Positions 25,638-35,640 of a DNA stretch of 64,000 nt are shown piece by piece (position 1 is the stretch's first letter; each line of letters begins with the position of its first letter). The position numbers and the translations under genes were made by a program. This DNA comes from Streptomyces mirabilis (GTDB lineage Bacteria; Actinomycetota; Actinomycetes; Streptomycetales; Streptomycetaceae). The stretch lies in NCBI RefSeq assembly GCF_018310535.1, contig NZ_CP074102.1, positions 7,874,001-7,938,000 of the forward strand, in the 5' to 3' direction. Under the pieces are notes generated by a model. That model saw only the letters and a list, made by a program, of their open reading frames with translations. It did not search any database and had not been told where the DNA came from.

Positions 25638-28071
25638 TCTTTCCCTCGTGTGTGTACCGGGTGCCCCAGCGGTGCGCGAGCTGGGCGACGAGGAAGAGGC
25701 CGCGCCCCCCTTCGTCGGTGGTCCGGGCGTGCCGCAGCCGAGGGGAGCTGTTGCTGGTGTCGGTGACCTCGCAGATCAGGCGGGATGCGCGCAGCAGCCG
25801 CAGTCGCACAGGGCCCGGGGCGTAGCGCACCGCGTTGGTGACCAACTCGCTGACGACGAGTTCGGTCTGCATGGTCAGTGCTTCCATTCCCCACTCGCGG
25901 AGTTGGCGGGTGGCGAGGGCGCGCGCCCCGGCCACGGCGGCGGGATCCGAGGCCACGTCCCACGAGGCGACGTGGTCGGCGCTGAGCGCGTGCGTGCGCG
26001 CCACGAGGAACGCGACGTCGTCGGACTGCGGCGTGGAGGTCAGGCTCCGTACGTTGGCGCAGAGCGTCTCCAGCGGGAGATCGCAAGGGCACAGGGCGTC
26101 CCCGAGGTGGGCCATTCCGACCTCGACGTCCCGCTCGTCATCTTCGATGAGGCCGTCGGTGTAGAGGCCGATCAGGCTGTTCTCGGCGAGCTCGATGTCG
26201 ACTGCCTCGAACGGGAGTCCGCCCAGCCCCAGCGGGGGACCGGCCGGCAGTTCCGGGAAGCTGACCCGGCCCTCCGGAGTGACGAGGACCGGCGGCGGAT
26301 GGCCGGCCCGGGCCAGCGTGCAGTTCCGCGTGACCGGGTCGTAGATGGCGTACAGGCAGGTGGCGCCCATCACCGTGGTCCGGATCAGGTCGGCCGACGC
26401 GTCATGGGACTCCTCCTCGCTGAGGCGGAGCACCAGGTCGTCGAGGTGGGCCAGGAGCTCGTCGGGCGGCAGATCCATGTCGGCGAGCGTCTGCACCGCG
26501 GTACGCAGCCGGCCCATCGTGGCGGCGGCACTCAGACCGTGGCCGACCACATCGCCCACGACGAGGCCGACTCGGGCTCCGGACAACGGGATGACGTCGA
26601 ACCAGTCCCCGCCCACACCGTCCTTGGCGTCCGCGGGCAGATACATGGAGGCCACGTCCACGGCCATGCCGCCCTCCAGCGTATGGGGCAGAAGGCTGTG
26701 CTGGAGCGTGAGTGTGGCGTGGTGTTCCCGTGTGTAGCGGCGGGCGTTGTCGACGCAGACGGCCGCCCGTGCGACGAGTTCCCGGGCGAGCAGTACGTCG
26801 TCCGGGGTGAAGGGAGCCGGGTTCCGCGAGCGGACGAAGGTGGTGAGGCCGAGGACGGTGTCCCGCGCCCGCATCGGCACGGAGATGAGTGAGTGCAGTC
26901 CGAACTCGCGCATGCTCGAGGTCCTGGACGGTTGTTCGACGACCCATTGCGGGTTGTCGGGGTTCAGCACCGGTATGAGAACGGGCTCGCCGTTCACGAG
27001 GAGGCCGAGATCGTGCGGGGGAGGGATGAAGTCCACCGGTTCGCCTACCTGGGCGACCGCCTCCGGGCACCCCTCCCGGACGGAACTCATGCCCGCCCGC
27101 CGCATCACCAGCCCCGTCGTCGCCGGACCCGCGTCGGACAGCCAGGTTCCGTGCCCCTCGGTGCTGAGGACCGGCTCCAGCAGATCCACGATGGCGAAGT
27201 CGGCGAACCGGGGTACGGCGAAGTCGGCCAGCTCCTGGGCCGTCTCCATGACGTCCAGGGTGCTGCCCACACAGGCGCCGGCTTCATTGACCAGGGAGAT
27301 CAGTTGGCGGGCGTTCCACCGGTCGGTGACGTCGAGAACCATGTAGCAGATGCCCGTGACGGCGCCCTCGACGTCCACCAGGGGGAAGAACGACGTGGAG
27401 TAGGCGTGCTGCCGACGCGGGTCGGCCCAGCTCCAGCCGAGGTACTCGAAGTCGCTGACAGGCTCGCCGGTCCGCAGTACCTTGCGCATCACGCCCTCGA
27501 TGGTCTCCGCCTCCAGGCCCGGGAGCAGGTCGCTCAGGCGCCGGCCCAGACGCTGGTCACGGGGTATGCCGCCGATGCTCTCCAGGGTGTTGTTGAGCCA
27601 GATGCAGTGCAGGTCCATGTCCACGATGGCCATTCCCACGGGCGAACGGGTCAGGAACCCGTCCAGCACGGACTGACCCATGGCCCAGCGCGTCATGCGC
27701 TCCCGTGCCGATACGAGAAAACACTCGTCGTCGCCGACCTGGAACGACGCGGAAACGCGCAGATTCACTTCGACACGACGGCCGTCGCGATGCGACAGCG
27801 TGACCACTCCGCTCCAGGGCTGGCCCCCACGGCAGCGTTCCATGATCGCCGCTACGCGGCCGGGGTCTTCGGGCATGTCGACCAGACGGCCGACGGAGCC
27901 TCCTACGACCTCGCGGGCCGAACGGCCGAGGAGTTCTTCCGCGCTTCTGGTCCAGCCGATCACCGTGCCGGCCAGGGTGACGATCGCCGCCGCGTCCGAG
28001 GCTGCTTCTTCCGTACCGATATAGGGCTCTGCGCCGGGACCTTTGCCTGATTCCGGAGTCGCAGGCGTCAC
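25612..28071 (-). CDS. PAS-PAS-GAF-SpoIIE phosphatase with HATPase (RsbU/RsbW-type) domain
   Basis: An 819-residue signalling protein. Two PAS domains cover roughly 20-125 (VTLAGTVIGWTRSAEELLG) and 135-265. A GAF domain covers about 275-440. The SpoIIE/PP2C phosphatase (about 460-680) carries the LQHSLLP entry, GGDWFDVIPL and GDVVGHGLSAAATMG motifs. An anti-sigma-type ATPase (about 690-815) has TMQTELVVSELVTNAVRYAPG and EGGRGLFLVAQLAHRWG. Such proteins dephosphorylate anti-anti-sigma factors in response to signals. No partner gene is adjacent. The preferred start is the GTG at 28071, preceded by GGCGGTGAAGAC; the ATG at 28116 would add 15 residues and has no ribosome site. Tail overlap with the BTAD gene is 26 bp. 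Confidence 0.9.
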   Translation of the reverse strand: MTPATPESGKGPGAEPYIGTEEAASDAAAIVTLAGTVIGWTRSAEELLGRSAREVVGGSVGRLVDMPEDPGRVAAIMERCRGGQPWSGVVTLSHRDGRRVEVNLRVSASFQVGDDECFLVSARERMTRWAMGQSVLDGFLTRSPVGMAIVDMDLHCIWLNNTLESIGGIPRDQRLGRRLSDLLPGLEAETIEGVMRKVLRTGEPVSDFEYLGWSWADPRRQHAYSTSFFPLVDVEGAVTGICYMVLDVTDRWNARQLISLVNEAGACVGSTLDVMETAQELADFAVPRFADFAIVDLLEPVLSTEGHGTWLSDAGPATTGLVMRRAGMSSVREGCPEAVAQVGEPVDFIPPPHDLGLLVNGEPVLIPVLNPDNPQWVVEQPSRTSSMREFGLHSLISVPMRARDTVLGLTTFVRSRNPAPFTPDDVLLARELVARAAVCVDNARRYTREHHATLTLQHSLLPHTLEGGMAVDVASMYLPADAKDGVGGDWFDVIPLSGARVGLVVGDVVGHGLSAAATMGRLRTAVQTLADMDLPPDELLAHLDDLVLRLSEEESHDASADLIRTTVMGATCLYAIYDPVTRNCTLARAGHPPPVLVTPEGRVSFPELPAGPPLGLGGLPFEAVDIELAENSLIGLYTDGLIEDDERDVEVGMAHLGDALCPCDLPLETLCANVRSLTSTPQSDDVAFLVARTHALSADHVASWDVASDPAAVAGARALATRQLREWGMEALTMQTELVVSELVTNAVRYAPGPVRLRLLRASRLICEVTDTSNSSPRLRHARTTDEGGRGLFLVAQLAHRWGTRYTHEGKIIWAELDS

Positions 28072-28232
28072 GTCTTCACCGCCATCCCCATACCTCCATG
28101 CTCGCGCCTCCCGCATCGGCGCGCCAGCGGCGCAAGGGACCGTTCGACACGGTGAATTCGCTACCGGTCGGGTCGGCACCACCACGGCGGGTGACCGACG
28201 CCGGATGTCGTCCGAGAGGCGGCCTCCGGGTC

Positions 28233-29318
28233 TCAGCCGACGACCGCGGCGCGTACGCACAGAACGTCCGGCAGATGCGAGACCAGTTGCCGCCAGCTGT
28301 CCCCGTCGTCCGCCGACGCGTACACCTCGCCATTGCGATTGCCGAAGTACACGCCCGCCGGGTCCGCGCCGTCCGTGCAGAGCGCGTCGCGCAGCACCGT
28401 GCCGTAGTGGTCCTCCGTGGGCAGCCCCGCGGTCAGCGGATCCCAGGTCTTGCCCGCGTCCTGCGTGCGGAAGACACGACAGCGCCGGTCGGCCGGGACG
28501 CGGTCCGCGTCCGCGTTGATCGGGAAGACGTACGCCGTGTTGCCGCGGTGCGGATGCGCGGCCACCGCGAACCCGAAGGTGGACGGCAGGTCCGCGCCGA
28601 TGTCGGTCCACTCGCCGCCCGCGTTGTCGCTGCGGTACACACCCCAGTGGTTCTGGAGGTAGAGCCGGTCCGGGGTCGACGCGTCCTGTGCGATCTTGTG
28701 CACGCACTGACCGAACTCCGGGTTCGGATCCGGCAGGAACACCGCGGAGACACCGGAGTTGGACGGCTCCCAGCTCGCCCCGCCGTCGTGTGTACGGAAC
28801 ACCCCCGCCGTGGACACGGCGACCGTGACGGCCCCTGGGTCGCGCTGGTCGGTGAGGACGGTGTGCAGCCCCTCGCCACCGCCGCCCGGCACCCACCGCG
28901 ACCGGGTGGGGTGCTCCCACAGGGGCCGGACCAGCTCGAAGGACTCGCCTCTGTCCTCGGAGCGGTACAGCGCGGCCGGCTCCGTGCCCGCGTACACCAC
29001 GTCCGGCTCGGCCGCCGCCGGGTGCAACTGCCACACCCGCTCCAGGGAAGCCCCGGTGTCCTGGGGGAACTTGACGGCCGGCTGAGCCGGTTCGGTCCAC
29101 GTCCGCCCCAGGTCGTCGGAGTGGAAGACGGACGGACCCCAGTGCGCGCTGTCCCCTCCGGCCAGCAGCCGTGGCGTCTCGCCGCGGGTGTCGATCGCGA
29201 CCGAGTACACGGCCTGCGCGTTGAAGTACGGACTCTCGTCGAACTCCCAGGCGGCGCCGCGCCGCCGCCCGATGAACAGCCCTTTACGTGTACCGACGGT
29301 GAGCAGTACTTCGGCCAT
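28233..29318 (-). CDS. BNR/sialidase-like beta-propeller protein
   Basis: A 361-residue protein with repeated Asp-box-like motifs: SDDLGRTWTEP, SEDRGESFELV, THDGGASWEPS, SDNAGGEWTDI, TQDAGKTWDPL and SADDGDSWRQL, each the turn of one propeller blade. No signal peptide is present, so it is probably cytoplasmic; the catalytic residues of a true sialidase were not found. The start is the ATG at 29318 with a strong GGAGGTGAT site. It lies upstream of the SpoIIE gene on the same strand with 161 bp between. Function unknown. Confidence 0.85.
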   Translation of the reverse strand: MAEVLLTVGTRKGLFIGRRRGAAWEFDESPYFNAQAVYSVAIDTRGETPRLLAGGDSAHWGPSVFHSDDLGRTWTEPAQPAVKFPQDTGASLERVWQLHPAAAEPDVVYAGTEPAALYRSEDRGESFELVRPLWEHPTRSRWVPGGGGEGLHTVLTDQRDPGAVTVAVSTAGVFRTHDGGASWEPSNSGVSAVFLPDPNPEFGQCVHKIAQDASTPDRLYLQNHWGVYRSDNAGGEWTDIGADLPSTFGFAVAAHPHRGNTAYVFPINADADRVPADRRCRVFRTQDAGKTWDPLTAGLPTEDHYGTVLRDALCTDGADPAGVYFGNRNGEVYASADDGDSWRQLVSHLPDVLCVRAAVVG

Positions 29319-29588
29319 GTCGATCACCTCCGCGACGACGTCGTCTCAGACATCGGCCAGTCTGCACCCCGGCACTGACAGTCTCCCCTGTACGCCGCAT
29401 TTTCGCAGGTCAGTGGGGTGGCGTCGGACATCGGCGACGTCTCGTCCCGGCCGACGCGGCCACGGGCGAGGGATGGCCGGATTCCTGGAACGCACGGGTC
29501 GTGGGACTCGTTGTGAGCATCGGAGGGACCGATCCCGTATGGGAGGGCGATGTGGCATGTCCGTGCGGTCGTGAGGAGGATGCCATCG

Positions 29589-30176
29589 ATGGCGGCATTC
29601 CGTGGTCCGAAGGCTCCGAAGGTGTGGCTGTGGCGATGGCGGCGCAATCCGCTGCGGCGTCGCAGTGACGCGCTGGAGGCCTGGATCGTGCTCGTCGCCT
29701 GGGCGCTCACCGCGCTCGGCGGGGTGCTCACCGGTCTGCTGGCGACGCAGTCCGTGGAGAACGGCCTGTCCCGGCAGCGGGCCGAGTGGCACTCCGTTCT
29801 GGCGTTGCTCAACGACGACGTGCCGAAGTCGACCGCGTCGGCGAACGACGCCGACATGGTCTGGGCGAAGGTCCACTGGACCGCGGCGGACGGCTCGCCG
29901 CACGCCGGCCAGGCCCGGGTGTCCGTCGGCAGCTCCGCGGGCACCCCGGTGACCGTATGGACGGACGCCGAGGGCCGCCTCGTGACCAAGCCCCCCACGC
30001 CCTCCCAGGCCCAACTGCGCGCCGCGCTGGTGGGCGTCCTGGTGGGGGTGAGTGTCGCGGGTGTGCCGTTCATCGGCGGACGGCTGGTACGCGGGCGCAT
30101 GGAACGGCGGCGCATGGCGCAGTGGGACGAGGACTGGCAACGGGTCGGGCCCCTGTGGGGGCGGAAGACGGGCTGA
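29589..30176 (+). CDS. Rv1733c-family membrane protein
   Basis: A 195-residue protein with a basic N terminus (KVWLWRWRRNPLRRRSDALEAW), a first membrane helix near residues 30-52 (IVLVAWALTALGGVLTGLLA), an extracellular domain of about 90 residues containing WTDAEGRLVTKPPTPSQAQ, and a second helix near 145-165. This is the layout of the Rv1733c-like family of actinobacteria. The start is the ATG at 29589, nine bases after AGGAGG. Function unknown. It converges with the SWIM gene, 14 bp away. Confidence 0.84.
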   Translation: MAAFRGPKAPKVWLWRWRRNPLRRRSDALEAWIVLVAWALTALGGVLTGLLATQSVENGLSRQRAEWHSVLALLNDDVPKSTASANDADMVWAKVHWTAADGSPHAGQARVSVGSSAGTPVTVWTDAEGRLVTKPPTPSQAQLRAALVGVLVGVSVAGVPFIGGRLVRGRMERRRMAQWDEDWQRVGPLWGRKTG

Positions 30177-30190
30177 GGAGGCCCCCGGGG

Positions 30191-31951
30191 TCAGGCCGGA
30201 TCGCGGTCCCCCTCCGGTGCCCATGCGGCCGTGAGGAGGGATGCCGTGGCGGCCGAGGCGTATGTGGACGACGCGAGCCAGGCGCGGGCGTACGCCTCCG
30301 GGTCGGCCGGCCGCAGCCGGCCCAGGGCGTCATGGCGCCGGTCCGACGCGGTGTCCACCAGGGCCCGTGCGCACGCGGCCCCCGTGGTCAGACCCACCGT
30401 GGCGAGCCGACGGGGGAGTTCGCCGTCGGCCACGGCGGCGGTGACGGCGCGCCCACCCGCGACCGCGCGGTCCACGGCCCGCCGCAGGAGGTCGAGTTCC
30501 GTGGGAAGCGTGGGGGCGGGCGTGGACGGGATGACGGCTCTTCCTGCCCTGGGCAGGTGGGTGCGGTTGAGGCGGCGCAGGCCGAGGTCCGCGCGGATCG
30601 GGTCACCGTCCGCGCCCTGCCAGGCCGCGGCGAGGGCGCGTACACCGCTCGGCCGGTCCGCCGCGAGCCGCGCGACGAGGCGCATGGACAGACCGTGGGC
30701 CCCTGCCAGAAGCCGGAGGTTCTCGACGTAGGGGAGTTCGGGACGCTCGTCCGGCGCCAGGAGGCGCACCGTGGGACCGCCGTCCACGGCGAACCCTCCG
30801 CCGGTGATCGTCCCGGTGAGGAAGAGCAGGTCACCACCCGCGTCCCGCTCCTCGGCGGGCTCCGCCGACCACCTCAGCGCGGCGGCCACCTGGTCGGCCG
30901 GGGAACGCCGCCAGAGCGTGTCGAGCGGCTCTTCGTGCCAACGGGCCCCCGACGCCTGTACGGAACGGACCGCGCCGCCACCGCCGATCCGCCCGTCCGG
31001 CGAGACGGTCGGGTCGGTGAGGATCGCCCCGCCGTGGTCGCCCAGTTCCCGCAGGGTGAGGGCGCTGCCGCCGGGGACCGCGGAGCCCGCGGCCTGCCGT
31101 GCGCGGTCGGCGTCGCCCGGCGCCACGTCGGACAGCGAGCGGAGCCGACCGTCCTGCGCGAGGGCGTACGTGACCGCCCCGGCGTACCCCGAAGCGGTCA
31201 CCACCGGCTCGGTGAACAGACCGCGCAGCCGCAGCGAACCGTTCGCCACATAGGCCCGACGTGCGGTGCCGATCAGATCCGGGTCCGGTGCGCGGCCCAG
31301 CCCGTCGGCGACGGTCAGCAACTCCGCCAGCTCCGAGGCCAGTTCGGGCAGCCGGAACGCGGGGTCCCCGGTGCCCGCCTCGGAGAGCCGTCGTGCCACC
31401 CGGACGGCCGCGGCCGCGGCACGGTGGAGTCCGGCGACGCGCGCCGAGTGGGCGCCATGGAGGAGCGTGGCGCGGTGCACGGCACCGGATCCGGACACTC
31501 CGGCAGCCAGTACGGCGGTCGCGGCCGCCCGGAGGGCGTGCACCGCCGCGGACTGCGGGAGAGTGAGGCGGAGGGCCCCGGTCTCCGGGGGGACAGGGGG
31601 AGGGACAGGGGTGGAGTCGTCGGCGTCCGACGGAACGACAGCCGTTGTTTCCGGGCCGTCCGTCTCCTCCGCCAGCGGTGCCAGCGTCAGGACCGCCGCG
31701 CGATGCAGACACGCGGGCGCGAGCAGACAGCTGCACACGGCGTCTTCGGCGGATGTCACCACCCCGGCCGTGGTGGTGAGGGTGACCGTCGTCGCGTCGT
31801 CGACCCGCACCACGACCGTCGCGTCCGTAGCGGTGACAGGCCAGTTGGCCGCCTTGGCCGCGGCCGAGTCGGCTCGTTTGCGCAGACGGGTCGGGAGCGA
31901 CTCCAGCGCGGCGGCCGCCACTTCGGCCGTCACCGGGGGAAGCGAGGTCAT
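30191..31951 (-). CDS. SWIM zinc-finger protein of the MoxR/VWA operon (YehQ-like)
   Basis: A 586-residue protein. The SWIM finger is C73-x-C75-x5-C81-x-H83 (CSCLLAPACLH), preceded by a beta-rich stretch that fits the family. The rest is Ala/Leu-rich helices with several GALRLTLPQSAAV-type segments and no other known motif. SWIM fingers bind nucleic acid or protein. It is the last gene of the operon: its ATG overlaps the stop of the VWA gene (ATGA). In E. coli the matching protein is YehQ, next to yehL, yehM and yehP. Confidence is high for the domain and low for the function. Confidence 0.85.
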   Translation of the reverse strand: MTSLPPVTAEVAAAALESLPTRLRKRADSAAAKAANWPVTATDATVVVRVDDATTVTLTTTAGVVTSAEDAVCSCLLAPACLHRAAVLTLAPLAEETDGPETTAVVPSDADDSTPVPPPVPPETGALRLTLPQSAAVHALRAAATAVLAAGVSGSGAVHRATLLHGAHSARVAGLHRAAAAAVRVARRLSEAGTGDPAFRLPELASELAELLTVADGLGRAPDPDLIGTARRAYVANGSLRLRGLFTEPVVTASGYAGAVTYALAQDGRLRSLSDVAPGDADRARQAAGSAVPGGSALTLRELGDHGGAILTDPTVSPDGRIGGGGAVRSVQASGARWHEEPLDTLWRRSPADQVAAALRWSAEPAEERDAGGDLLFLTGTITGGGFAVDGGPTVRLLAPDERPELPYVENLRLLAGAHGLSMRLVARLAADRPSGVRALAAAWQGADGDPIRADLGLRRLNRTHLPRAGRAVIPSTPAPTLPTELDLLRRAVDRAVAGGRAVTAAVADGELPRRLATVGLTTGAACARALVDTASDRRHDALGRLRPADPEAYARAWLASSTYASAATASLLTAAWAPEGDRDPA

Positions 31952-34900
31952 CGGTGCGTACCTCCCATGCGTTCGCCCACCCAGCGGGCGAGTTCCAGCG
32001 GGCTGAGGGCCGCCACCGGCATGCCCGCGGCCACCAACTGCCCCGCCACACCGGTCGAGTAGCGCGGTCGGCCGGCGTCGTCCAGCGAGGCGCAGCCGAG
32101 GACATGGCAGCCCGAGTCGACGAGTGCCCGCACCTCGGACAGCAGCGGGCCCACCGGACCCCCCTCCTCGAAGTCGCTGATCAGCACGACCAGCGTGCGG
32201 GAGGGAACCGTCACCAGTGAGCGCGCGTGCCGCAGGCCCCGGGCGATGCTCGTCCCGCCGCCGACCCGCACCTCGAGGAGCAGCCCGAGGGGATCGTCCA
32301 CCTGGTCGGTGAGGTCCATGACCTCCGTCGAGAACGCTACGAAGTGCGTGCTCAGCGCAGGGACCCCGGCGACCACGGACGCGGTGAGCGCCGCCCAGAT
32401 CGTCGACGCCTCCATGGACCCGGACACATCGACGACCAGCACGAGCCGCCAGTCCGCCGCCTTGCGGGCCCGGGTACGGAACACCGGCCGCTCGGGCAGC
32501 ACCGTCACCGCTCCCGTCGCCGGATCGCGGCGCGCCGTCGCGAGATTCGCGCGCACGGTGCGGGCGAGATCCAGGGGACCGCCCGGTCTGCGGGTGGGCC
32601 GCGGATGCGCGAGACCGGCGAGGGCGGGCCGCAGTCTGTGGGCGAGGGCGTCCGTGAGCTCCTTGACCAGCCGGGCCACCAGCGGACGAAGCCGCGCGAG
32701 TTGCTGCTCGGGCATGCCTCCCGCGTAAGAGAGGACCGTCCGCAGGAGCTCGACCGAGGGGCGGGCCGAGGCGGGGTCGAGTTCCTGCAGGGCGTCGACG
32801 CGTCCGGAGTCGGCGGCCGCGGCCAGCACCTCTTCCCGTACCCCGGGTCCGAAGAGCGCCGCGAGCTCCTCGGACCAGCTCCGCACATCCGGGAAGGACG
32901 CCTCGCTCCCGCCGCCGGCACCGGCGTCGCCGGGCTCTCCGACCCCCTCGCCGCGCCCGCTCCCGTACAACTCGTCGAGTGCGCGCGCGATCCGGCCGGG
33001 CCGCCCCGTCAACTCCCGCGCCCTGCCCAGCAGGAGCCGCCAGCGATCACCGGGGCCGAGACTGTCGGGCACGGCGGGACTGTCGGGCACGTCAGGGCCG
33101 CTGGGTACGGTAGGGCTGCCGGGTACAGCGGGACTATTGGGTACGGCGGGACTATTGGGTACAGCGGGGCTCTTGGGCACGGCGGGGTTGTCGTGAGGGG
33201 TCTGATGCGAGGTCGGCGACGGCTCCGTGCCCAAGGGGTCCAACCCCGCCGTCGCCAACGCAGTCCGTCCCGCCAGATCCGCCGCCGCCATCCGGGCCAG
33301 GAACCCCGGTTCCGCCACCGCGTCCGGCAACTCGCCCACCGCGCGGCCGGTGCGGTCCTCCACCGCGGCGAGCATGCGGGACCGGGCCGCCGGCGCCAGG
33401 ACGTCGAAGCCGGCGCGCAGGGCCGGAAGACGGTCGAGGAAGGCCCGGTCGGTGAGGGACTCGACGCGCTCCAGGAGCGGGTCCACGGCCTCGCCCGTCT
33501 CGAGCAGCGGACCGGCGGCGAGCAGTGTGCCGCGCAGGAACGAGGCGAGGTCGGAACGGAGTTCGGGAGTCACCGCACCGTCGACACGGGAGGCCAGCCG
33601 GGTGCCGAAGTCCGTCGCCTCCCGCAGCCCGAGCAGCACCCGGGCGGCTCCCGCGGCGCCGCGGATCAGCGGCGTACCGTCCTCGTCCAAACGGGCGAGG
33701 GCGTCCGCGAGCCGGAGCCCGCCGCCCGCGCCGTCCACCCGGGTGGCGAGGTCCACCAGAGCGCGGGCGTCGGCGGTGTCGGTGGAACCGGTCAGCCCGT
33801 CGAGCGCGCGGACACCGGCGGAGCCCAGCTCCTCGTACGCCGCCTCGATCCGCTCCTTCTCCCAAGAGGCGGGCAGCCCCGGCACATGCCCCGCGTCGAT
33901 CCGGCTCAACAGGTCGAGCCCGCCGAGGAGTTCGGGCAGGGAGGCGGACGCGGGCAGCAGTTCGGCGACTTCCGCGAGGCGCTTCGAGGCGAGCCCCGGA
34001 AGGGCGCAGCGGGCCGCGTCCTCGAGCCCGGCGAGCACCTGGGCCGCGGTCGGACCGCCGTCACGCCGCTCCGCTGCCCGTCGCCGCGCCAGTACGCCGC
34101 CGGCCGCCTGCTCCAGCGTCACTCCGTGAACGCCGGTCACATCCAGCATCGCAGCGGTCGAGGGAGTCCAGGTCACCGTCCAGCGTGTGGTGAGCGCGGT
34201 GCCGTCGCCGACCCCTGTGACGCCGGCCTCCTCGCCGTAGGGAACACGGCAGATCGCCATCCTGCGCAGAGAGATCTCGCGCCGGCGGTCGAGCTCGGAC
34301 CGCAGCGCGTCGAGCCGCAGCTCACGACGGGCGGGAGCGGTGGGGGACGGCAGTGAGAGTTCCGCGAGGAGGCCCTCGACCGCCGGGGCGAGCCCGGAGC
34401 GTGGCGTGCCGGGGGCGAGCCTCCCCTGCCGGTCACCGACGAGCACCCGCTCCATGGCCGCGGCCACCACCCGTCCCCGACCCAGCAACTGGCCCTGCGT
34501 GAGCACGGTCTGCACCGCCTCGACCAGCTCCCCGCGGCCCGCGGCGGGCAGCCCGCGCAGCGTGGCCAGGTCCCGCGCCACCCGCACCACCTCCCGGGCG
34601 TCCGCGGGGCCGCTGGGATGCCCCGTCTCGCGGACGGCGGCGCAGATCCGCACGGCCGTCGCCGTCAGCAACTCGTCCAGCCGCCCCGGCTCCCCGGCCG
34701 CCCGGAACACCCCCCGCTGCCACTCCGGATCACGGATGCCGGCCGGATACCCCGACCGCTCGTCGAGCAGCGGGTACGAGTAGGGCACGAGGGAGGTGAT
34801 GACCGAGGGGACGTCCTCCGCGGATCCGGCACCCGAACGCACCGGTCCGGCACCCGAACGCACCGGCCCGGCAACTGAACCCACCGGCCTGACACCAGAA

Positions 34901-35640
34901 CCCACCGGACCGGAACCAGCCCGCAGCAGCGCCGGCGCGTGAAACGCCCCGATCACTGCTGCCGTGCGCCGTCCCGAGTACTCGGCCAGCCGTCCCCGCA
35001 TATTGGCCTCACGCCGCAGGTCGTACGGGTCCACGGCGTCCTCGCCTGTGTCCGCCCGCAACGCCCAGCCGACGAGCAGCGCGGCGCGCCGCAACTCCTC
35101 CGCCCCGGCGCCCGGCGCGCCCGACTCCACCAGCCGGGCCCACAGGTCGTCCTCCGTCCGGCCCCCGGCGAGCGCTCGCAGGGCGGCCGCCAACCGCCCA
35201 CGGCCGCCGCCCGCACCGCCCGCGTCCGGCTCCTCCGTCACCACCCGCGCCCGCTCGTCCGCGTCCCGTGCGGCCAGAGGCAGGTCGAACGGCACGACCG
35301 GCACTCCCGCCTCCCTAGCCCACCGAATCGCCGCCAGCTCCGGGGAGAACTCGGCGAAGGGCAGAAAGACCACCCCGCCGTGCTCCCGGCTCCCCGCCAG
35401 CGCCACCGGTGGCACCGTCGCCGGATCCGCCAGGTGTTCCAGCCACGGCGCGAACTCCTCCGGAAGCTCGATGAGGAGCACCTCCGGTGCCGCCGCCGAC
35501 AGCATCCCCGGGACGGCCGCCGCGAGCGCGGGCGAATGGTGCCGCACGCCGATCAGGAACGGCTCCCGACACTCGGCCAGCGCCTCCAGAGCCGCCTCGG
35601 GCGACGCTGCCGAGTCGGCCGCCGCCTCACACGAGGTCAT
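31948..35640 (-). CDS. DUF5682 protein fused to a C-terminal VWA domain (YehM + YehP)
   Basis: A single protein of 1230 residues. The N-terminal part starts with PFLIGVRHHSPALAAAVPGML, AAPEVLLIELPEEFAPWLEHL and RWAREAGVPVVPFDLPLA, and continues to about residue 740 as the DUF5682 type. A low-complexity linker of about 45 residues built on SPAVPN repeats follows, then a helical stretch. The C-terminal von Willebrand A domain (about 1060-1230) has the metal site DVSGSM, the threonine of GGGTS and the aspartate of ISDFEEGG. In E. coli these are two genes, yehM and yehP. The start is the ATG at 35640, overlapping the MoxR gene by 14 bp. It probably binds the MoxR ATPase through the VWA domain. 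Confidence 0.87.
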   Translation of the reverse strand: MTSCEAAADSAASPEAALEALAECREPFLIGVRHHSPALAAAVPGMLSAAAPEVLLIELPEEFAPWLEHLADPATVPPVALAGSREHGGVVFLPFAEFSPELAAIRWAREAGVPVVPFDLPLAARDADERARVVTEEPDAGGAGGGRGRLAAALRALAGGRTEDDLWARLVESGAPGAGAEELRRAALLVGWALRADTGEDAVDPYDLRREANMRGRLAEYSGRRTAAVIGAFHAPALLRAGSGPVGSGVRPVGSVAGPVRSGAGPVRSGAGSAEDVPSVITSLVPYSYPLLDERSGYPAGIRDPEWQRGVFRAAGEPGRLDELLTATAVRICAAVRETGHPSGPADAREVVRVARDLATLRGLPAAGRGELVEAVQTVLTQGQLLGRGRVVAAAMERVLVGDRQGRLAPGTPRSGLAPAVEGLLAELSLPSPTAPARRELRLDALRSELDRRREISLRRMAICRVPYGEEAGVTGVGDGTALTTRWTVTWTPSTAAMLDVTGVHGVTLEQAAGGVLARRRAAERRDGGPTAAQVLAGLEDAARCALPGLASKRLAEVAELLPASASLPELLGGLDLLSRIDAGHVPGLPASWEKERIEAAYEELGSAGVRALDGLTGSTDTADARALVDLATRVDGAGGGLRLADALARLDEDGTPLIRGAAGAARVLLGLREATDFGTRLASRVDGAVTPELRSDLASFLRGTLLAAGPLLETGEAVDPLLERVESLTDRAFLDRLPALRAGFDVLAPAARSRMLAAVEDRTGRAVGELPDAVAEPGFLARMAAADLAGRTALATAGLDPLGTEPSPTSHQTPHDNPAVPKSPAVPNSPAVPNSPAVPGSPTVPSGPDVPDSPAVPDSLGPGDRWRLLLGRARELTGRPGRIARALDELYGSGRGEGVGEPGDAGAGGGSEASFPDVRSWSEELAALFGPGVREEVLAAAADSGRVDALQELDPASARPSVELLRTVLSYAGGMPEQQLARLRPLVARLVKELTDALAHRLRPALAGLAHPRPTRRPGGPLDLARTVRANLATARRDPATGAVTVLPERPVFRTRARKAADWRLVLVVDVSGSMEASTIWAALTASVVAGVPALSTHFVAFSTEVMDLTDQVDDPLGLLLEVRVGGGTSIARGLRHARSLVTVPSRTLVVLISDFEEGGPVGPLLSEVRALVDSGCHVLGCASLDDAGRPRYSTGVAGQLVAAGMPVAALSPLELARWVGERMGGTHR
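33061..33190 (-). repeat. 18-bp coding tandem repeat (SPAVPN) in the DUF5682-VWA linker
   Basis: About seven degenerate 18-bp units encode SPAVPN, SPAVPG, SPTVPS and similar. They sit between the DUF5682 part and the helical/VWA part, marking a flexible Pro-rich tether. Confidence 0.8.
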